A DNA stretch of 64,000 bases, taken from the NCBI RefSeq assembly GCF_016595505.1, contig NZ_JAENIL010000003.1:62001-126000 (forward strand). Direction: 5' to 3'. This document shows, one piece after another, positions 26,958-35,579 of this stretch. Both the position numbers and the translations under genes were made by a program. Under the pieces are notes generated by a model. That model made no database searches, was not told the origin of the DNA, and saw only the letters and a program-made list of their open reading frames with translations. The DNA is from Pelagicoccus mobilis. Its GTDB lineage: Bacteria; Verrucomicrobiota; Verrucomicrobiia; Opitutales; Opitutaceae. Positions within the stretch are counted from its first letter, which is position 1. Each line of letters begins with the position of its first letter.

Positions 26958-28394
26958 ATGGCACAGTCTGAGTCAGTTATACCGAACGTGTTGGCGGAGC
27001 GTTATGCTTCCGGCGCGATGAAGGCAATTTGGTCGCCCGAAGGGCGCATCCTGATCGAGCGCGATTACTGGATCGCGGTCATGAAGGGGCAACGTGAGCT
27101 CGGCCTTAAGATCCCGGCCAAGGCGATCAAGGATTACGAGAAGGTTAAGAAGTCGATCGACGTGAAGAGCATCGACGCCCGCGAGCGTCAGCTTCTCCAC
27201 GACGTGAAGGCTCGCATCGAGGAGTTCAATGGTCTGGCGGGTCACGAGTACATCCACCTTGGTATGACCAGCCGCGATTTGACGGAAAACGTGGAGCAGC
27301 TCCAGGTTTTGCGTTCGCTCGAGCAGATCCGCGTAAAGGCGATCGCGGCTCTCAATCGTCTTTGCGAACGCTCGGTCGAGTACAAGGATCTGATGATCAC
27401 TGGCCGCACGCACAACGTGCCGGCGCAGGCGACGACTCTGGGCAAGCGTCTGGCGATGGCGGGTCAGGAGCTTTTGATCGGCATCGAGCGATTGCATGAT
27501 TTGGTAGAGCGTTACCCAGCTCGTGGTCTTAAGGGCGCGGTGGGAACTCAGCTCGATCAGCAAACCCTCTTCGATGGTAGCGCGACAGCGGTAGCGAATC
27601 TCGAAGAGAAGATCGTGAAGCACCTCGGCTTCGGCAACGTGATGACTAATGTGGGTCAGGTTTATCCGCGTAGTCTTGATCTCGATACGGTTTCCGCTCT
27701 TGAGCAACTTGCCTCTTCCGCTGTGAACATGACTACGACGGTTCGTCTCATGGCTGGTCAAGGTCTGATGACTGAAGGTTTCAAGAAGGGACAGGTCGGT
27801 TCCTCCGCGATGCCGCACAAGGTTAATTGCCGTACGAGTGAGCGTATTCACGGTTTTGGTACGATTTTGAAGGGGTACGCGACGATGGCGGCTGGCTTGA
27901 CTGGCGGTCAGTGGAACGAGGGCGACGTGTCTTGTTCCGTGGTACGTCGCGTGATGTTGCCGGATGCGTTCTTTGCGATTGATGGCTTGCTCGAAGCGTT
28001 CCTCACCGTGCTCGGACAGATGGGCGCGTTTGAGAAGGCGATTGCGGCTGAGAATGCGGTGCAGCTTCCATTCCTGGCGTCGACTACTATATTGATGGAG
28101 TCTGTTAAGGCGGGTACCGGTCGCGAGACGGCTCACTTGGCGATCAAGGAGAATGCGTTGGCTGCGAGTAAGGAAATCCGCGAAGGGCGTCCGAGCGAGG
28201 CGAAGCTTACTGAGCGTTTGGCTGCGGACGAGCGTATCCCGCTCAATCTCAAGCAGCTCGAGAAGCTGCTTTCCGAGTCTTCCCGTTTCGTTGGCGCGGC
28301 GGGCAAGCAGGTGACTCAGTTCAAGCGTGCCACCGCGAAGTGGACGAAGAAGTTCCCTGAATCGCTCAAGGTTAAGCCGGGCAGCATGCTGTAG
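26958..28394 (+). CDS. purB: Adenylosuccinate lyase
   Basis: 478 residues of the fumarase/aspartase superfamily. The signature GSSAMPHKVNCRTSE lies at about residues 281-295 and the N-terminal GHEYIHLGMTSRDLTENV and TGRTHNVPAQATTLGKRLA are typical of PurB. The enzyme splits SAICAR and adenylosuccinate, releasing fumarate, in purine synthesis. Length is as expected. It stands alone and is followed by a strong terminator. Codon use is strongly biased, in keeping with a well-expressed housekeeping gene. Confidence 0.95.
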   Translation: MAQSESVIPNVLAERYASGAMKAIWSPEGRILIERDYWIAVMKGQRELGLKIPAKAIKDYEKVKKSIDVKSIDARERQLLHDVKARIEEFNGLAGHEYIHLGMTSRDLTENVEQLQVLRSLEQIRVKAIAALNRLCERSVEYKDLMITGRTHNVPAQATTLGKRLAMAGQELLIGIERLHDLVERYPARGLKGAVGTQLDQQTLFDGSATAVANLEEKIVKHLGFGNVMTNVGQVYPRSLDLDTVSALEQLASSAVNMTTTVRLMAGQGLMTEGFKKGQVGSSAMPHKVNCRTSERIHGFGTILKGYATMAAGLTGGQWNEGDVSCSVVRRVMLPDAFFAIDGLLEAFLTVLGQMGAFEKAIAAENAVQLPFLASTTILMESVKAGTGRETAHLAIKENALAASKEIREGRPSEAKLTERLAADERIPLNLKQLEKLLSESSRFVGAAGKQVTQFKRATAKWTKKFPESLKVKPGSML

Positions 28395-28422
28395 GCTGCT
28401 TCGACAGATTTAGAAAATTTTG

Positions 28423-28455
28423 AAGGCCGCCTGTGATGGGCGGCCTTTTCGTTTT
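28423..28455 (+). terminator. Intrinsic terminator of purB
   Basis: AAGGCCGCC, loop TGTGATG, GGCGGCCTT followed by TTCGTTTT. It lies 29 bp after the purB stop. Confidence 0.85.
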
Positions 28456-28458
28456 AGG

Positions 28459-28534
28459 GTAGCGCGGCGCTTTAGCCCACGTTTTGGGGGCGTTCGAATC
28501 TGCGCTGTGGACGCGGGCTGAAGCTCCGCGCTAC
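28459..28534. repeat. REP-type paired palindrome (BIME-like)
   Basis: Two inverted 24-base arms, 28459-28482 (begins GTAGCGCGGCGCTTTAGCCC) and 28511-28534 (ends CTCCGCGCTAC), separated by 28 bases; 21 of 24 positions pair. The same element brackets the transposase at 32604-33224. It sits between the ends of purB and the DUF1573 gene. Confidence 0.85.
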
Positions 28535-28539
28535 GGGGG

Positions 28540-29253
28540 TTACCTCACGTAGGCGTAGATTGGATACCGTCTGAGGATGTTTTTCTCGTCCTGTTCGCTG
28601 ACGAGGTAGTAGGTGGTGCGGGATTTCTTGTCCGGCTTCTTGGGGGTGAGTTTGATCTTGTACTTTAGTCCGTCGGCAAGGGTTTCGATCTGGTAGTCGA
28701 AATTGGTTGGTTCGTCTGGATCTTTGTTGGCGAGCTTTGCTAGCGACATGGGCATTTGCTCGTGGAAGGTGACCTCGATCTCTTGGGTCGTGGCCTCGCC
28801 GCTAACCTTCCAGAATCGGACGCGGGGTTTGAAGGTGACGGGAACGGGAATGTCGATGTCTAGCTTGAGCTCGTAGGTGGTTTCCGCTCCGGCGCTATCC
28901 TTGGTGGCGACGGTGATGGCTTTACGTTGTTTGCCTTGGCGTGAGCCTACGGTGAAAACCGCTTTGAGCTCGCCGCTTTCGCCGGGGGCGTAGCTTTGCT
29001 TTTCCAAGGTCGGAACGGTACAGCCGCATGTGGCGCTGGTCTCGATGATTTCAACCGTCTCCTGGCTGGTGTTTGTGAACGCGTAGTTTGCGATGATTTC
29101 CGTGTCGTCGAAGTCGGCTTGGAAGTGCTGTTCTTGGGTCGTCCAGTTGAGGTTTTCGGCGAGAGCGATAAACGGAGTGGCGAGAGCTAAGGATATTCCG
29201 AGGATGAGTCGCATGGTTGAAGCGGGTCGGTTGGGAGTTTGAGTTGGCTTCAT
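28540..29253 (-). CDS. Secreted DUF1573 domain protein
   Basis: 237 residues with a signal peptide (ISLALATPFIALAENLN) and an N-terminal Ig-like DUF1573 domain (ANYAFTNTSQETVEIIETSA and TCGCTVPTLEKQSYAPGE), which carries the typical CGC motif. The rest (about 120-237) is an all-beta region without a known family. DUF1573 proteins are periplasmic or surface proteins of unknown function, common in Bacteroidota, Planctomycetota and Verrucomicrobiota. ATG at 29253 is used; ATG at 29214 (MRLILGIS) is also possible. Confidence 0.8.
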   Translation of the reverse strand: MKPTQTPNRPASTMRLILGISLALATPFIALAENLNWTTQEQHFQADFDDTEIIANYAFTNTSQETVEIIETSATCGCTVPTLEKQSYAPGESGELKAVFTVGSRQGKQRKAITVATKDSAGAETTYELKLDIDIPVPVTFKPRVRFWKVSGEATTQEIEVTFHEQMPMSLAKLANKDPDEPTNFDYQIETLADGLKYKIKLTPKKPDKKSRTTYYLVSEQDEKNILRRYPIYAYVR

Positions 29254-29365
29254 GATAGTGAGTTGATGATCGTTCCGACGGGAAAAAGTTCAAACCTTCT
29301 TTGTGTGCGGCTTTGCTGAGAATTTGGGTTGTGTGGCTGGCGGGGAGGAGTTGTGCTGCCCGGAC

Positions 29366-30124
29366 ATGAGCAGTTTTTCCAGACCTGACGGGCGTGAGTG
29401 TGACGCCCTGCGTGATATCAAGTTCGAGGCGGACTTCGCGGCCAATGCCACTGGCTCGGTGCTAGTGAGTTTTGGCAATACGAAGGTGATTTGCGGAGCC
29501 ATGCTGGAAAAACGCGTACCGGGTTGGATGCGTGCGCAAAACGTTTCAGGTGGCTGGTTGACTGCGGAATACTCGATGCTCCCCTACAGCACGCTCGACC
29601 GTAAGACGCGTGACGCGTCGCGTGGCAAGCAGGACGGTCGGGGTATCGAAATCCAGCGCCTGATTGGTCGTTCGTTGCGGGCGGTTATCGATCTGCAGAA
29701 GTTGCCGGGCCATACGCTTTGGGTGGATTGCGATGTGCTACAGGCCGATGGCGGTACTCGTACTGCGTCGATCACGGGCGCTTACTTGGCGGCTCGGCTG
29801 GCTGTTCAAAAGCTGATCGACGAAGGTAAGCTGGAGGAGAATCCGTTTAGCGATTCAGTGGCGGCAGTAAGCGTGGGCGTTTACGAAGGTGAGCCGGTGC
29901 TTGATTTGCCTTACGTTGAAGATCGTGACGCGAGCGTGGATTTCAACGTCGTCATGACAGGCAAGGGTGAGTTCGTGGAGCTGCAAGGCACGGGCGAGGA
30001 AGCGACTTTCTCGGAGGACGAATTGGCCAAGTTGATTGCTCTGGCGAAGAAGGGCATCAAAGAGGTGTCCACAATGCAGGCAAATTTCCTGACGCAGCGC
30101 TTGCTCGGCGATCTGAAGTTGTAG
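29366..30124 (+). CDS. rph: Ribonuclease PH
   Basis: 252 residues. Clear RNase PH features: RPDGRECDALRDIKFE at the start, GSVLVSFGNTKVICGAMLE, GWLTAEYSMLPYST, RGIEIQRLIGRSLRAVID and VDCDVLQADGGTRTASITGA. The enzyme trims tRNA 3' ends using phosphate. ATG at 29366 directly begins the conserved N-terminus (MSSFSRPDGR); an earlier in-frame start at 29303 adds a cysteine-rich leader absent from the family. A terminator follows. Confidence 0.95.
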   Translation: MSSFSRPDGRECDALRDIKFEADFAANATGSVLVSFGNTKVICGAMLEKRVPGWMRAQNVSGGWLTAEYSMLPYSTLDRKTRDASRGKQDGRGIEIQRLIGRSLRAVIDLQKLPGHTLWVDCDVLQADGGTRTASITGAYLAARLAVQKLIDEGKLEENPFSDSVAAVSVGVYEGEPVLDLPYVEDRDASVDFNVVMTGKGEFVELQGTGEEATFSEDELAKLIALAKKGIKEVSTMQANFLTQRLLGDLKL

Positions 30125-30135
30125 GATTTTCCCTC

Positions 30136-30170
30136 GAAAGACGCTCGAACATGAGCGTCTTTCGCTATTT
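30136..30170 (+). terminator. Intrinsic terminator of rph
   Basis: Perfect 11-bp stem GAAAGACGCTC / GAGCGTCTTTC with loop GAACAT, followed by GCTATTTT. Confidence 0.75.
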
Positions 30171-30228
30171 TGCTGAAAGAAGCTAATGCCCTAGTTGGAT
30201 TGGGGCTTCTAAAGTTCGTTTTAGAGCG

Positions 30229-30252
30229 TTGGGGGGTTGATTAACCTCCCAA
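30229..30252. promoter_or_regulatory. Inverted repeat upstream of sucC, possible operator
   Basis: TTGGGGGGTT - GATT - AACCTCCCAA, a 10-bp inverted repeat with one mismatch, 42 bp before the sucC start. It has no T-run and lies where a promoter or 5' leader would be, so an operator or mRNA 5' hairpin is likely. No regulator is identified. Confidence 0.45.
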
Positions 30253-30294
30253 TAGTGGTTTTGCTCTGGTCCCGCTAATTTTCCAGCAAAGGCT

Positions 30295-31476
30295 ATGAAT
30301 ATTCACGAATACCAGGCGAAACAGCTATTTGAAGAATACGGCATCCCTTGTCCAAAGGGGGCCGCTACGAGCTCGAGTGATGAGTTCGGGACGTGCATCG
30401 ACTCCCTTGGCGAAGGCTTGGTTGTCGTGAAATCCCAAATACATGCGGGGGGGCGTGGCAAGGGAACCTTCACCGACGGATTCCAAGGCGGCGTAAAGCT
30501 CGCTAAGACCAAAGAAGAAGCCCTCGACTACGCGAACAAGATGCTCGGCAATACGCTCGTGACGATCCAGACGGGCGAAGCGGGCCGCAAGGTACAGACG
30601 ATCTACTTCACCGAAGGCGCGGATATTAAGAAGGAATACTACCTCGCAGTACTCCTCGACCGAGCAAGCTCACGCCCGGTAATCGTTGCTTCCACCGAAG
30701 GCGGTATGGATATCGAAGCGGTTGCTGAGAACACGCCAGAAAAGATCTTCAAGGTATTCATCGACCCAGGTTACGGTCTCGCAGACTTTCAGGTCCGCGA
30801 ACTCGTCACCAAGCTCGGCCTTAGCAAGCTCGAGTCCAAGAATGCGGCCAAGCTCATTCGCAATCTATACACGATGTACTGCGAAAAGGATGCGGACATG
30901 ATTGAGATCAATCCATTGATCACGACCGAATCCGAAGAAGTCATGGCCCTCGACGCCAAGGTCAGCTTCGACTCAAACGCTCTTTACCGTCACCCCGAGA
31001 TTGTTGCCCTACGCGATCTCAACGAAGAGGACCCCAAGGAAATCGAAGCCTCTAAGGCCGACCTTTCCTACATCGCTCTCGATGGCAGCATTGCTTGCTT
31101 GGTCAACGGAGCGGGACTCGCGATGTCGACCATGGACATCATCCAGCACTTCGGCGGTAGCCCAGCGAACTTCCTCGACGTAGGTGGTGGTGCGACACGT
31201 GAGCAAGTCGTTGCGGCGTTCAAGATCATCCTCGGCGATGCCAACGTGAAGGGCATTTTCGTTAACATCTTCGGTGGCATCATGGACTGTGATGTGATCG
31301 CCCACGGTATCGTGGAAGCAGTGAAGGAAGTCGGCCTCGAGCTTCCGCTCGTCGTTCGTCTTGAAGGTAACAACGTAGTCGCCGGTAAGAAGACTCTCGA
31401 CGGCTCTGGCCTCACCATCGTAAGCGGCGACAGCATGGCTGACGCAGCTCAGAAAATCGCAAACCTCGTTAAGTAA
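30295..31476 (+). CDS. sucC: Succinyl-CoA synthetase (ADP-forming), beta subunit
   Basis: 393 residues, beginning [20 protein letters not shown], the standard SucC N-terminus. The ATP-grasp domain ([24 protein letters not shown]) and the C-terminal ligase-CoA domain ([35 protein letters not shown]) are complete. With SucD it makes succinyl-CoA to succinate plus ATP in the citric acid cycle. sucD follows after 28 bp, so the two are one operon. Confidence 0.97.
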   Translation: MNIHEYQAKQLFEEYGIPCPKGAATSSSDEFGTCIDSLGEGLVVVKSQIHAGGRGKGTFTDGFQGGVKLAKTKEEALDYANKMLGNTLVTIQTGEAGRKVQTIYFTEGADIKKEYYLAVLLDRASSRPVIVASTEGGMDIEAVAENTPEKIFKVFIDPGYGLADFQVRELVTKLGLSKLESKNAAKLIRNLYTMYCEKDADMIEINPLITTESEEVMALDAKVSFDSNALYRHPEIVALRDLNEEDPKEIEASKADLSYIALDGSIACLVNGAGLAMSTMDIIQHFGGSPANFLDVGGGATREQVVAAFKIILGDANVKGIFVNIFGGIMDCDVIAHGIVEAVKEVGLELPLVVRLEGNNVVAGKKTLDGSGLTIVSGDSMADAAQKIANLVK

Positions 31477-31504
31477 GCGCCGAACTCCTAACCAATTTTA
31501 TAAG

Positions 31505-32428
31505 ATGTCCATTCTCATTACGCCAGAGACTAAGATCATGATCCAAGGCATCACCGGCGAGTTCGGTGCTCGCCATGCTCGCCTTTCGATCGAGTACGGT
31601 ACAGCAGTCGTTGCCGGTGTCACGCCAGGCAAGGGCGGCCAAACTTTCGAGCACGCAGGTGTCGAAGTACCGATCTTCAACACAGTAGCCGAAGCCGCAG
31701 CAGCGACTGGCGCGACTGTATCCGCTATTTTCGTACCGCCTCCATTCGCCGCAGACGCGGTCCTCGAGTGTGTTGACGCCGAGCTCGACCTCGCGGTTGC
31801 GATCACCGAAGGCATCCCTGTCCGTGACATGGTTCGAGTAAAGCGTGCGATGCAAGGCAGCAAGACTCGCCTCGTCGGACCAAATTGCCCAGGTCTCGTT
31901 TCTCCAGGTGAAGGCGAAGACTCCAAGGGTGGTTGCCGTATCGGTATCGCTCCAGGCTACATTCACAAGAAGGGCCACGTGGGCGTTGTTTCCCGCTCCG
32001 GTACTTTGACGTACGAAGCGGTTTACCAGCTCACTGTTAAGGACATCGGCCAATCCACTTGTGTGGGCATTGGTGGTGACCCAGTGAACGGGACGTCTCA
32101 CCTCGACGTGATCAAGCTCTTCAACGAAGACCCAGACACGCACGGCATTATCCTCATCGGTGAAATCGGCGGTAGCGCTGAAGTCGAAGCAGCCCGTTGG
32201 ATCGCTGAAAACTGCGACAAACCAGTTGCCGGTTTCATCGCGGGCGCGACTGCTCCTCCAGGCCGCCGTATGGGCCACGCTGGCGCGATCGTCGGTGGCG
32301 CGGAAGATACAGCTGCTGCGAAGATCAAGGTCTTCGAAGAGTGCGGTATCGAAGTTGCGGTTACACCATCCGACATGGCCGACGCTCTTCTCCGTTCTGC
32401 AGAGAAGAAGGGCGTAACGCTCAGCTAA
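31505..32428 (+). CDS. sucD: Succinyl-CoA synthetase, alpha subunit
   Basis: 307 residues. The CoA-binding Rossmann part starts [20 protein letters not shown], and the phosphohistidine is His258 in [24 protein letters not shown] and [10 protein letters not shown] are typical. It is the partner of SucC directly upstream. The C-terminus ends normally and is followed by a strong terminator. Confidence 0.97.
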   Translation: MSILITPETKIMIQGITGEFGARHARLSIEYGTAVVAGVTPGKGGQTFEHAGVEVPIFNTVAEAAAATGATVSAIFVPPPFAADAVLECVDAELDLAVAITEGIPVRDMVRVKRAMQGSKTRLVGPNCPGLVSPGEGEDSKGGCRIGIAPGYIHKKGHVGVVSRSGTLTYEAVYQLTVKDIGQSTCVGIGGDPVNGTSHLDVIKLFNEDPDTHGIILIGEIGGSAEVEAARWIAENCDKPVAGFIAGATAPPGRRMGHAGAIVGGAEDTAAAKIKVFEECGIEVAVTPSDMADALLRSAEKKGVTLS

Positions 32429-32456
32429 GCCGAGAGGCTAACGCTTTAAAATTTGA

Positions 32457-32488
32457 AGGACGCTCCGGTTGGGGCGTCCTTTTTTTTG
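32457..32488 (+). terminator. Intrinsic terminator of sucCD
   Basis: AAGGACGC, loop TCCGGTTGG, GGCGTCCTT followed by a run of T. Confidence 0.88.
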
Positions 32489-32491
32489 TAG

Positions 32492-32566
32492 GTAGCGCGG
32501 TGCTTTAGCCCGCGTCATCGTGGGAGATTTGTACGGGTACTTACGCGGGCTGAAGCACCGCGCTAC
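32492..32566. repeat. REP-type paired palindrome upstream of RAYT gene
   Basis: Arms 32492-32515 (begins GTAGCGCGGTGCTTTAGCCC) and 32543-32566 (ends GAAGCACCGCGCTAC) are inverted copies with 23 of 24 matching positions, spaced by 27 bases. It lies immediately after the sucCD terminator and 38 bp before the transposase start. A single arm of the same sequence follows the transposase. Confidence 0.9.
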
Positions 32567-32603
32567 GGGTTGACTTGCGCGTCGAGGCAAACAGTTTGGT
32601 GCC

Positions 32604-33224
32604 GTGTCTGATCTGAGGATCACAGAACAGCGATGGCGGAATCGGTTGCCTCATTGGGAGGTGAAAGGGGCTTCGTTTTTCATAACGATTCGCTGTGCGG
32701 GATCGATGCCGAAAGAGGCGGTTGCTAGAGTGAAAGAGATTCGAGAGTCTATGGATCGGGTTGAGTCAGTATCTGATCAGCTTGTGCACTTGCAGCGTCA
32801 GCTTTTTCTTATTTGTGAAAAGTATCTGGATTCTGGATATGGTTTCTGCCCTTTTTCGGATGATTTGCTTGCACGACGTTTTATCGAGATTTTCGAAGAT
32901 TGGCTCGCTGAAGCGAATTGGTGTCCTTCTGCCTTTTGTGTGATGCCAAACCATGTGCATTTGTTGGCGATGAGGCGTGAGAAGTCGCCAGTGGGACTGA
33001 GAGACTTCGTCTCTCGCTTGAAGGGAAGAAGCGCAAAGGAGCTGAATGAACTGCTTGGAAGACGGGGTGCGTTTTGGCATCCTGACTGGTTTGACAGATG
33101 GATGCGGAATTTTGCGGAGCTTCGGCGAGTTGAGGAGTATATTTTGGATAATCCGGTGAAAGCGGGATTGGTTAATCGGGCTGAGGATTATCCGTTTGTG
33201 TGGCGAGCTGCTGACGCGGGCTGA
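32604..33224 (+). CDS. REP-associated tyrosine transposase (RAYT, Y1 HUH family)
   Basis: 206 residues of the transposase IS200-like fold. The HUH metal-binding motif is MPNHVHLLAM (His117 and His119) and the catalytic tyrosine is Tyr179 in YILDNPVKAGLV. DFVSRLKGRSAKELN and GAFWHPDWFDRWMRN are typical of RAYTs. These single-copy, chromosomal enzymes cut and join REP palindromes. The gene is flanked by such palindromes on both sides and its TGA stop lies inside the downstream arm. GTG at 32604 is the most likely start. Confidence 0.93.
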   Translation: MSDLRITEQRWRNRLPHWEVKGASFFITIRCAGSMPKEAVARVKEIRESMDRVESVSDQLVHLQRQLFLICEKYLDSGYGFCPFSDDLLARRFIEIFEDWLAEANWCPSAFCVMPNHVHLLAMRREKSPVGLRDFVSRLKGRSAKELNELLGRRGAFWHPDWFDRWMRNFAELRRVEEYILDNPVKAGLVNRAEDYPFVWRAADAG

Positions 33225-33237
33225 AGCACCGCGCTAC
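33214..33237. repeat. REP half-element at the end of the RAYT gene
   Basis: A single arm (ACGCGGGCTGAAGCACCGCG plus CTAC) identical to the right arm at 32543-32566. It overlaps the last codons and stop of the transposase gene. Confidence 0.9.
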
Positions 33238-33242
33238 GGGGG

Positions 33243-35024
33243 TTACCTTTTCTCTAGCATCAACATTCGGAACTCGAGTTCGCCATCATCGCTTGGGAAG
33301 TCAGCTGATAGTTCCAATGTCGTTGCTCCTTCCTTGAGCTCGATTTTTCCGATGTCCAAGGTCGCGAAGTCTTTGACGTAGGATTCTCCGTTTTGGGAGC
33401 GGTCGACGCGGTCGTACTTCATGCCGTATTCTAGTGGTGTGTGGGCTTTTTGAATACGTTCGGATGTTGAAGCCTCGCCTGAGGCTAAAGTGATCTTTGA
33501 GCCGACTGCATCTTTGGTGGCGGTGTAGAGGATCGAGACATGGTAGGTAGCGGCTTCGCCTACATCCGCGTTGAAATAGACGCGATCTTCATTGTGTACC
33601 CAATCCGTAAGGTAGGATGAATTCGGCCACTTGGCGGAGCGGTTTATGTTGCCGCTCCATTTGGCGTCGCGGGCGGGAAGTTGGGTAGTGGCGAGTCCGG
33701 GGTAGCCGACTGTGAGCGGGCGTTCCTTGTTGATGTTTTCTGGAGTGAGGAGGGCTTCTTTCCAGGTGGCGACGGCAGCTTTCATTGCTGCCGTGAGGTC
33801 CGGCTTCTTGTTGGATAGGTCAACTTTTTCCACTCGGTCGCTGGGGATGTGGTAGAGGCGACCTTCGTAATCGAGGCGGTAGTCCTGGCTGCGAGCGCTG
33901 ACTCTTTCGCTCCAGTAGGAGTAGAGCAATCGCTCAGGCGCTTGCCAGTCGGATTGAGTTAGAGCTGGAGCGACGCTGATTCCATCGAGGGGCTGTTTCG
34001 GTTCCCACTCGACGTCCGCGAGATCGCAGAGGGTGGAGAGTAGGTCGATGGATCCAGTGATCGTTTCGATTGTCGTGGCGGATTCTATCGCTTGGGGATA
34101 CCGGATGAAGAGAGGAGAGCGGACGCCGCCTTCGCTCGTCCCTCCTTTTTTGCCACGCATGCCGCCGTTGTATCGCCAGCCGTTGGGGCCGTTGTCGGTG
34201 AAGTAAACGACGATGGTGTTTTTGTCTGCATCCAGTTTTTTGATACTCTCGAGAATACGGCCAACGTTGTAGTCGATATTCTCGACCATGGCGAGCGCGG
34301 CCCTGGTGTGCTGGTGATCTTCTTTTTCTGGATGAGTGGCGAGCGAGGTGAGCGTTTTGCCTTCGAAGCGGGCCCAATCCGCATCGGTGGTTTGCATGGG
34401 AGAATGAGGGGTTGGGAGGGCGAGGTAGGTGAAGGATGGGCGTCCGGCTTGGTGTTGCTTTTTGATGAATTCGATTGCGGCTGTGGTGAGTGCGTCGGGT
34501 AGATAGCCGGTGCTGGTGACCATCTTGCCGTTGTGGTCGAGTATGGCGTCGAAGTAGCTGCCCCAGTGTCCGGAGGTGAAGCCGTAGTACTCGTCGAATC
34601 CGCGTGTGTTGGGATGGTAGGGGGCTTGGGTGCCGCTGTGCCACTTGCCGAATCCGCCGGTCGCGTAGCCTGCATCGCGCAGGACCTCGGAGATGAGCTG
34701 CTCGTCGGCGTCGATGCGTTCGCCGCCCGCTCCGGTGGAGTATACGCCGGAGCGAGGGTAGTAGCGGCCGGTGAGGAGCTCGGCGCGGGTCGGGGAGCAG
34801 ACGGGCTGGACGTAGAAATTTGTGAATTGGGCTCCCTCGTTCGCTAGTCGATCGAGGTTTGGGGTTAGGAGGTTCTTGTTTCCGTGGAGCGAGAGGTCGC
34901 CCCAGCCTTGGTCGTCGGCGAGGATGACGATGATATTGGGGGGCGGCTCGCCGGAAGCGGCGGAGAGTGTGGAGTGTGAAATGTGGAGTGTGGAAAGGAG
35001 GATGAGGGATAGGATGCGGAGCAT
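33243..35024 (-). CDS. Secreted formylglycine-dependent sulfatase (arylsulfatase A type)
   Basis: 593 residues. Signal peptide, then the metal-binding ILADDQGWGD and the sulfatase signature CSPTRAELLTGR with Cys76 as the residue turned into formylglycine. FGKWHSGTQAPYHPNTRGFD and YFTDNGPNG complete the active site. A C-terminal beta-rich region (about 460-593) resembles the carbohydrate-binding parts found in some marine sulfatases. Marine Verrucomicrobiota use such enzymes on sulfated algal polysaccharides; the substrate here is not known. No anaerobic or FGE maturation gene is adjacent. Confidence 0.92.
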   Translation of the reverse strand: MLRILSLILLSTLHISHSTLSAASGEPPPNIIVILADDQGWGDLSLHGNKNLLTPNLDRLANEGAQFTNFYVQPVCSPTRAELLTGRYYPRSGVYSTGAGGERIDADEQLISEVLRDAGYATGGFGKWHSGTQAPYHPNTRGFDEYYGFTSGHWGSYFDAILDHNGKMVTSTGYLPDALTTAAIEFIKKQHQAGRPSFTYLALPTPHSPMQTTDADWARFEGKTLTSLATHPEKEDHQHTRAALAMVENIDYNVGRILESIKKLDADKNTIVVYFTDNGPNGWRYNGGMRGKKGGTSEGGVRSPLFIRYPQAIESATTIETITGSIDLLSTLCDLADVEWEPKQPLDGISVAPALTQSDWQAPERLLYSYWSERVSARSQDYRLDYEGRLYHIPSDRVEKVDLSNKKPDLTAAMKAAVATWKEALLTPENINKERPLTVGYPGLATTQLPARDAKWSGNINRSAKWPNSSYLTDWVHNEDRVYFNADVGEAATYHVSILYTATKDAVGSKITLASGEASTSERIQKAHTPLEYGMKYDRVDRSQNGESYVKDFATLDIGKIELKEGATTLELSADFPSDDGELEFRMLMLEKR

Positions 35025-35140
35025 AGGGTGGAGTTTAGGGAGGAATCGCTGTTTTGGCTAGGAGAGCTTGAGTGTGCTGGATGAGTTTTTGCGGAATGGG
35101 TGGTTTGACGCGCGGGGGCAGCATGCTAGTTTCGCTGTCG

Positions 35141-35539
35141 ATGGAGCATTTGAAAAACATCGTTTTCTTCGATGGGGTCTGCGGATTTTGCAATAAATCT
35201 GTAGATTTGCTTATCCGGTTGGACGATGACGAGGTGCTCCGGTTCGCTCCGCTACAGGGAGACACTGCGAAGTCGGTTTTGTCTGACGCGCGTCGAGAGA
35301 ACCTGGATACTATCTGCTTCTTTGACGGAGACTCGGTCTTCACTAAGACGCGCGCACTGTTGGAAATTGGCCGGGCGATTGGGGGAGGCTTACAGCTGTC
35401 TTACCCGCTGGTCGTAGTGCCGGCGAGGTTGCGGGACCCGGTTTATGACTGGGTAGCGGAAAGACGGTATCGCTGGTTCGGGAAAAGCGACAGCTGCAGA
35501 ATGCCTTCGCCGGAAGAGCGAAGGCTGTTTCTGGATTAG
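35141..35539 (+). CDS. DCC-family thiol-disulfide oxidoreductase (DUF393)
   Basis: 132 residues with the family motif FFDGVCGFC (DxxCxxC) near the N-terminus, YPLVVVPARLRDPVYDWVA in the middle and the usual YRWFGK ending region. The family has a thioredoxin-like fold; roles are poorly defined. ATG at 35141 (MEHLKNIVFFDG) gives the normal length; further in-frame starts lie upstream at 35123 and 35072. It converges on ppc. Confidence 0.87.
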   Translation: MEHLKNIVFFDGVCGFCNKSVDLLIRLDDDEVLRFAPLQGDTAKSVLSDARRENLDTICFFDGDSVFTKTRALLEIGRAIGGGLQLSYPLVVVPARLRDPVYDWVAERRYRWFGKSDSCRMPSPEERRLFLD

Positions 35540-35568
35540 GTTGTAGGCAACGACGGAGCGTTGCCCTC
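35539..35568. repeat. Dispersed palindromic repeat, family 2 (copy C)
   Basis: GTTGTAGGCAACGACGGAGC followed by GTTGCCCTCC; it differs from copy B at 2056-2099 by one base in 30. It contains the perfect 7-bp stem GGCAACG / CGTTGCC and lies exactly between the convergent ends of the DUF393 gene and ppc. Confidence 0.75.
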
Positions 35569-35579
35569 CTGTGAGGGCT

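Noticed and set aside
26973-28136. 387-residue minus-strand frame inside purB
   Set aside because: Antisense shadow caused by the strong codon bias of purB; composition is unlike a protein.
31469-32278. 269-residue minus-strand frame inside sucD
   Set aside because: Antisense of a highly conserved gene; no domain.
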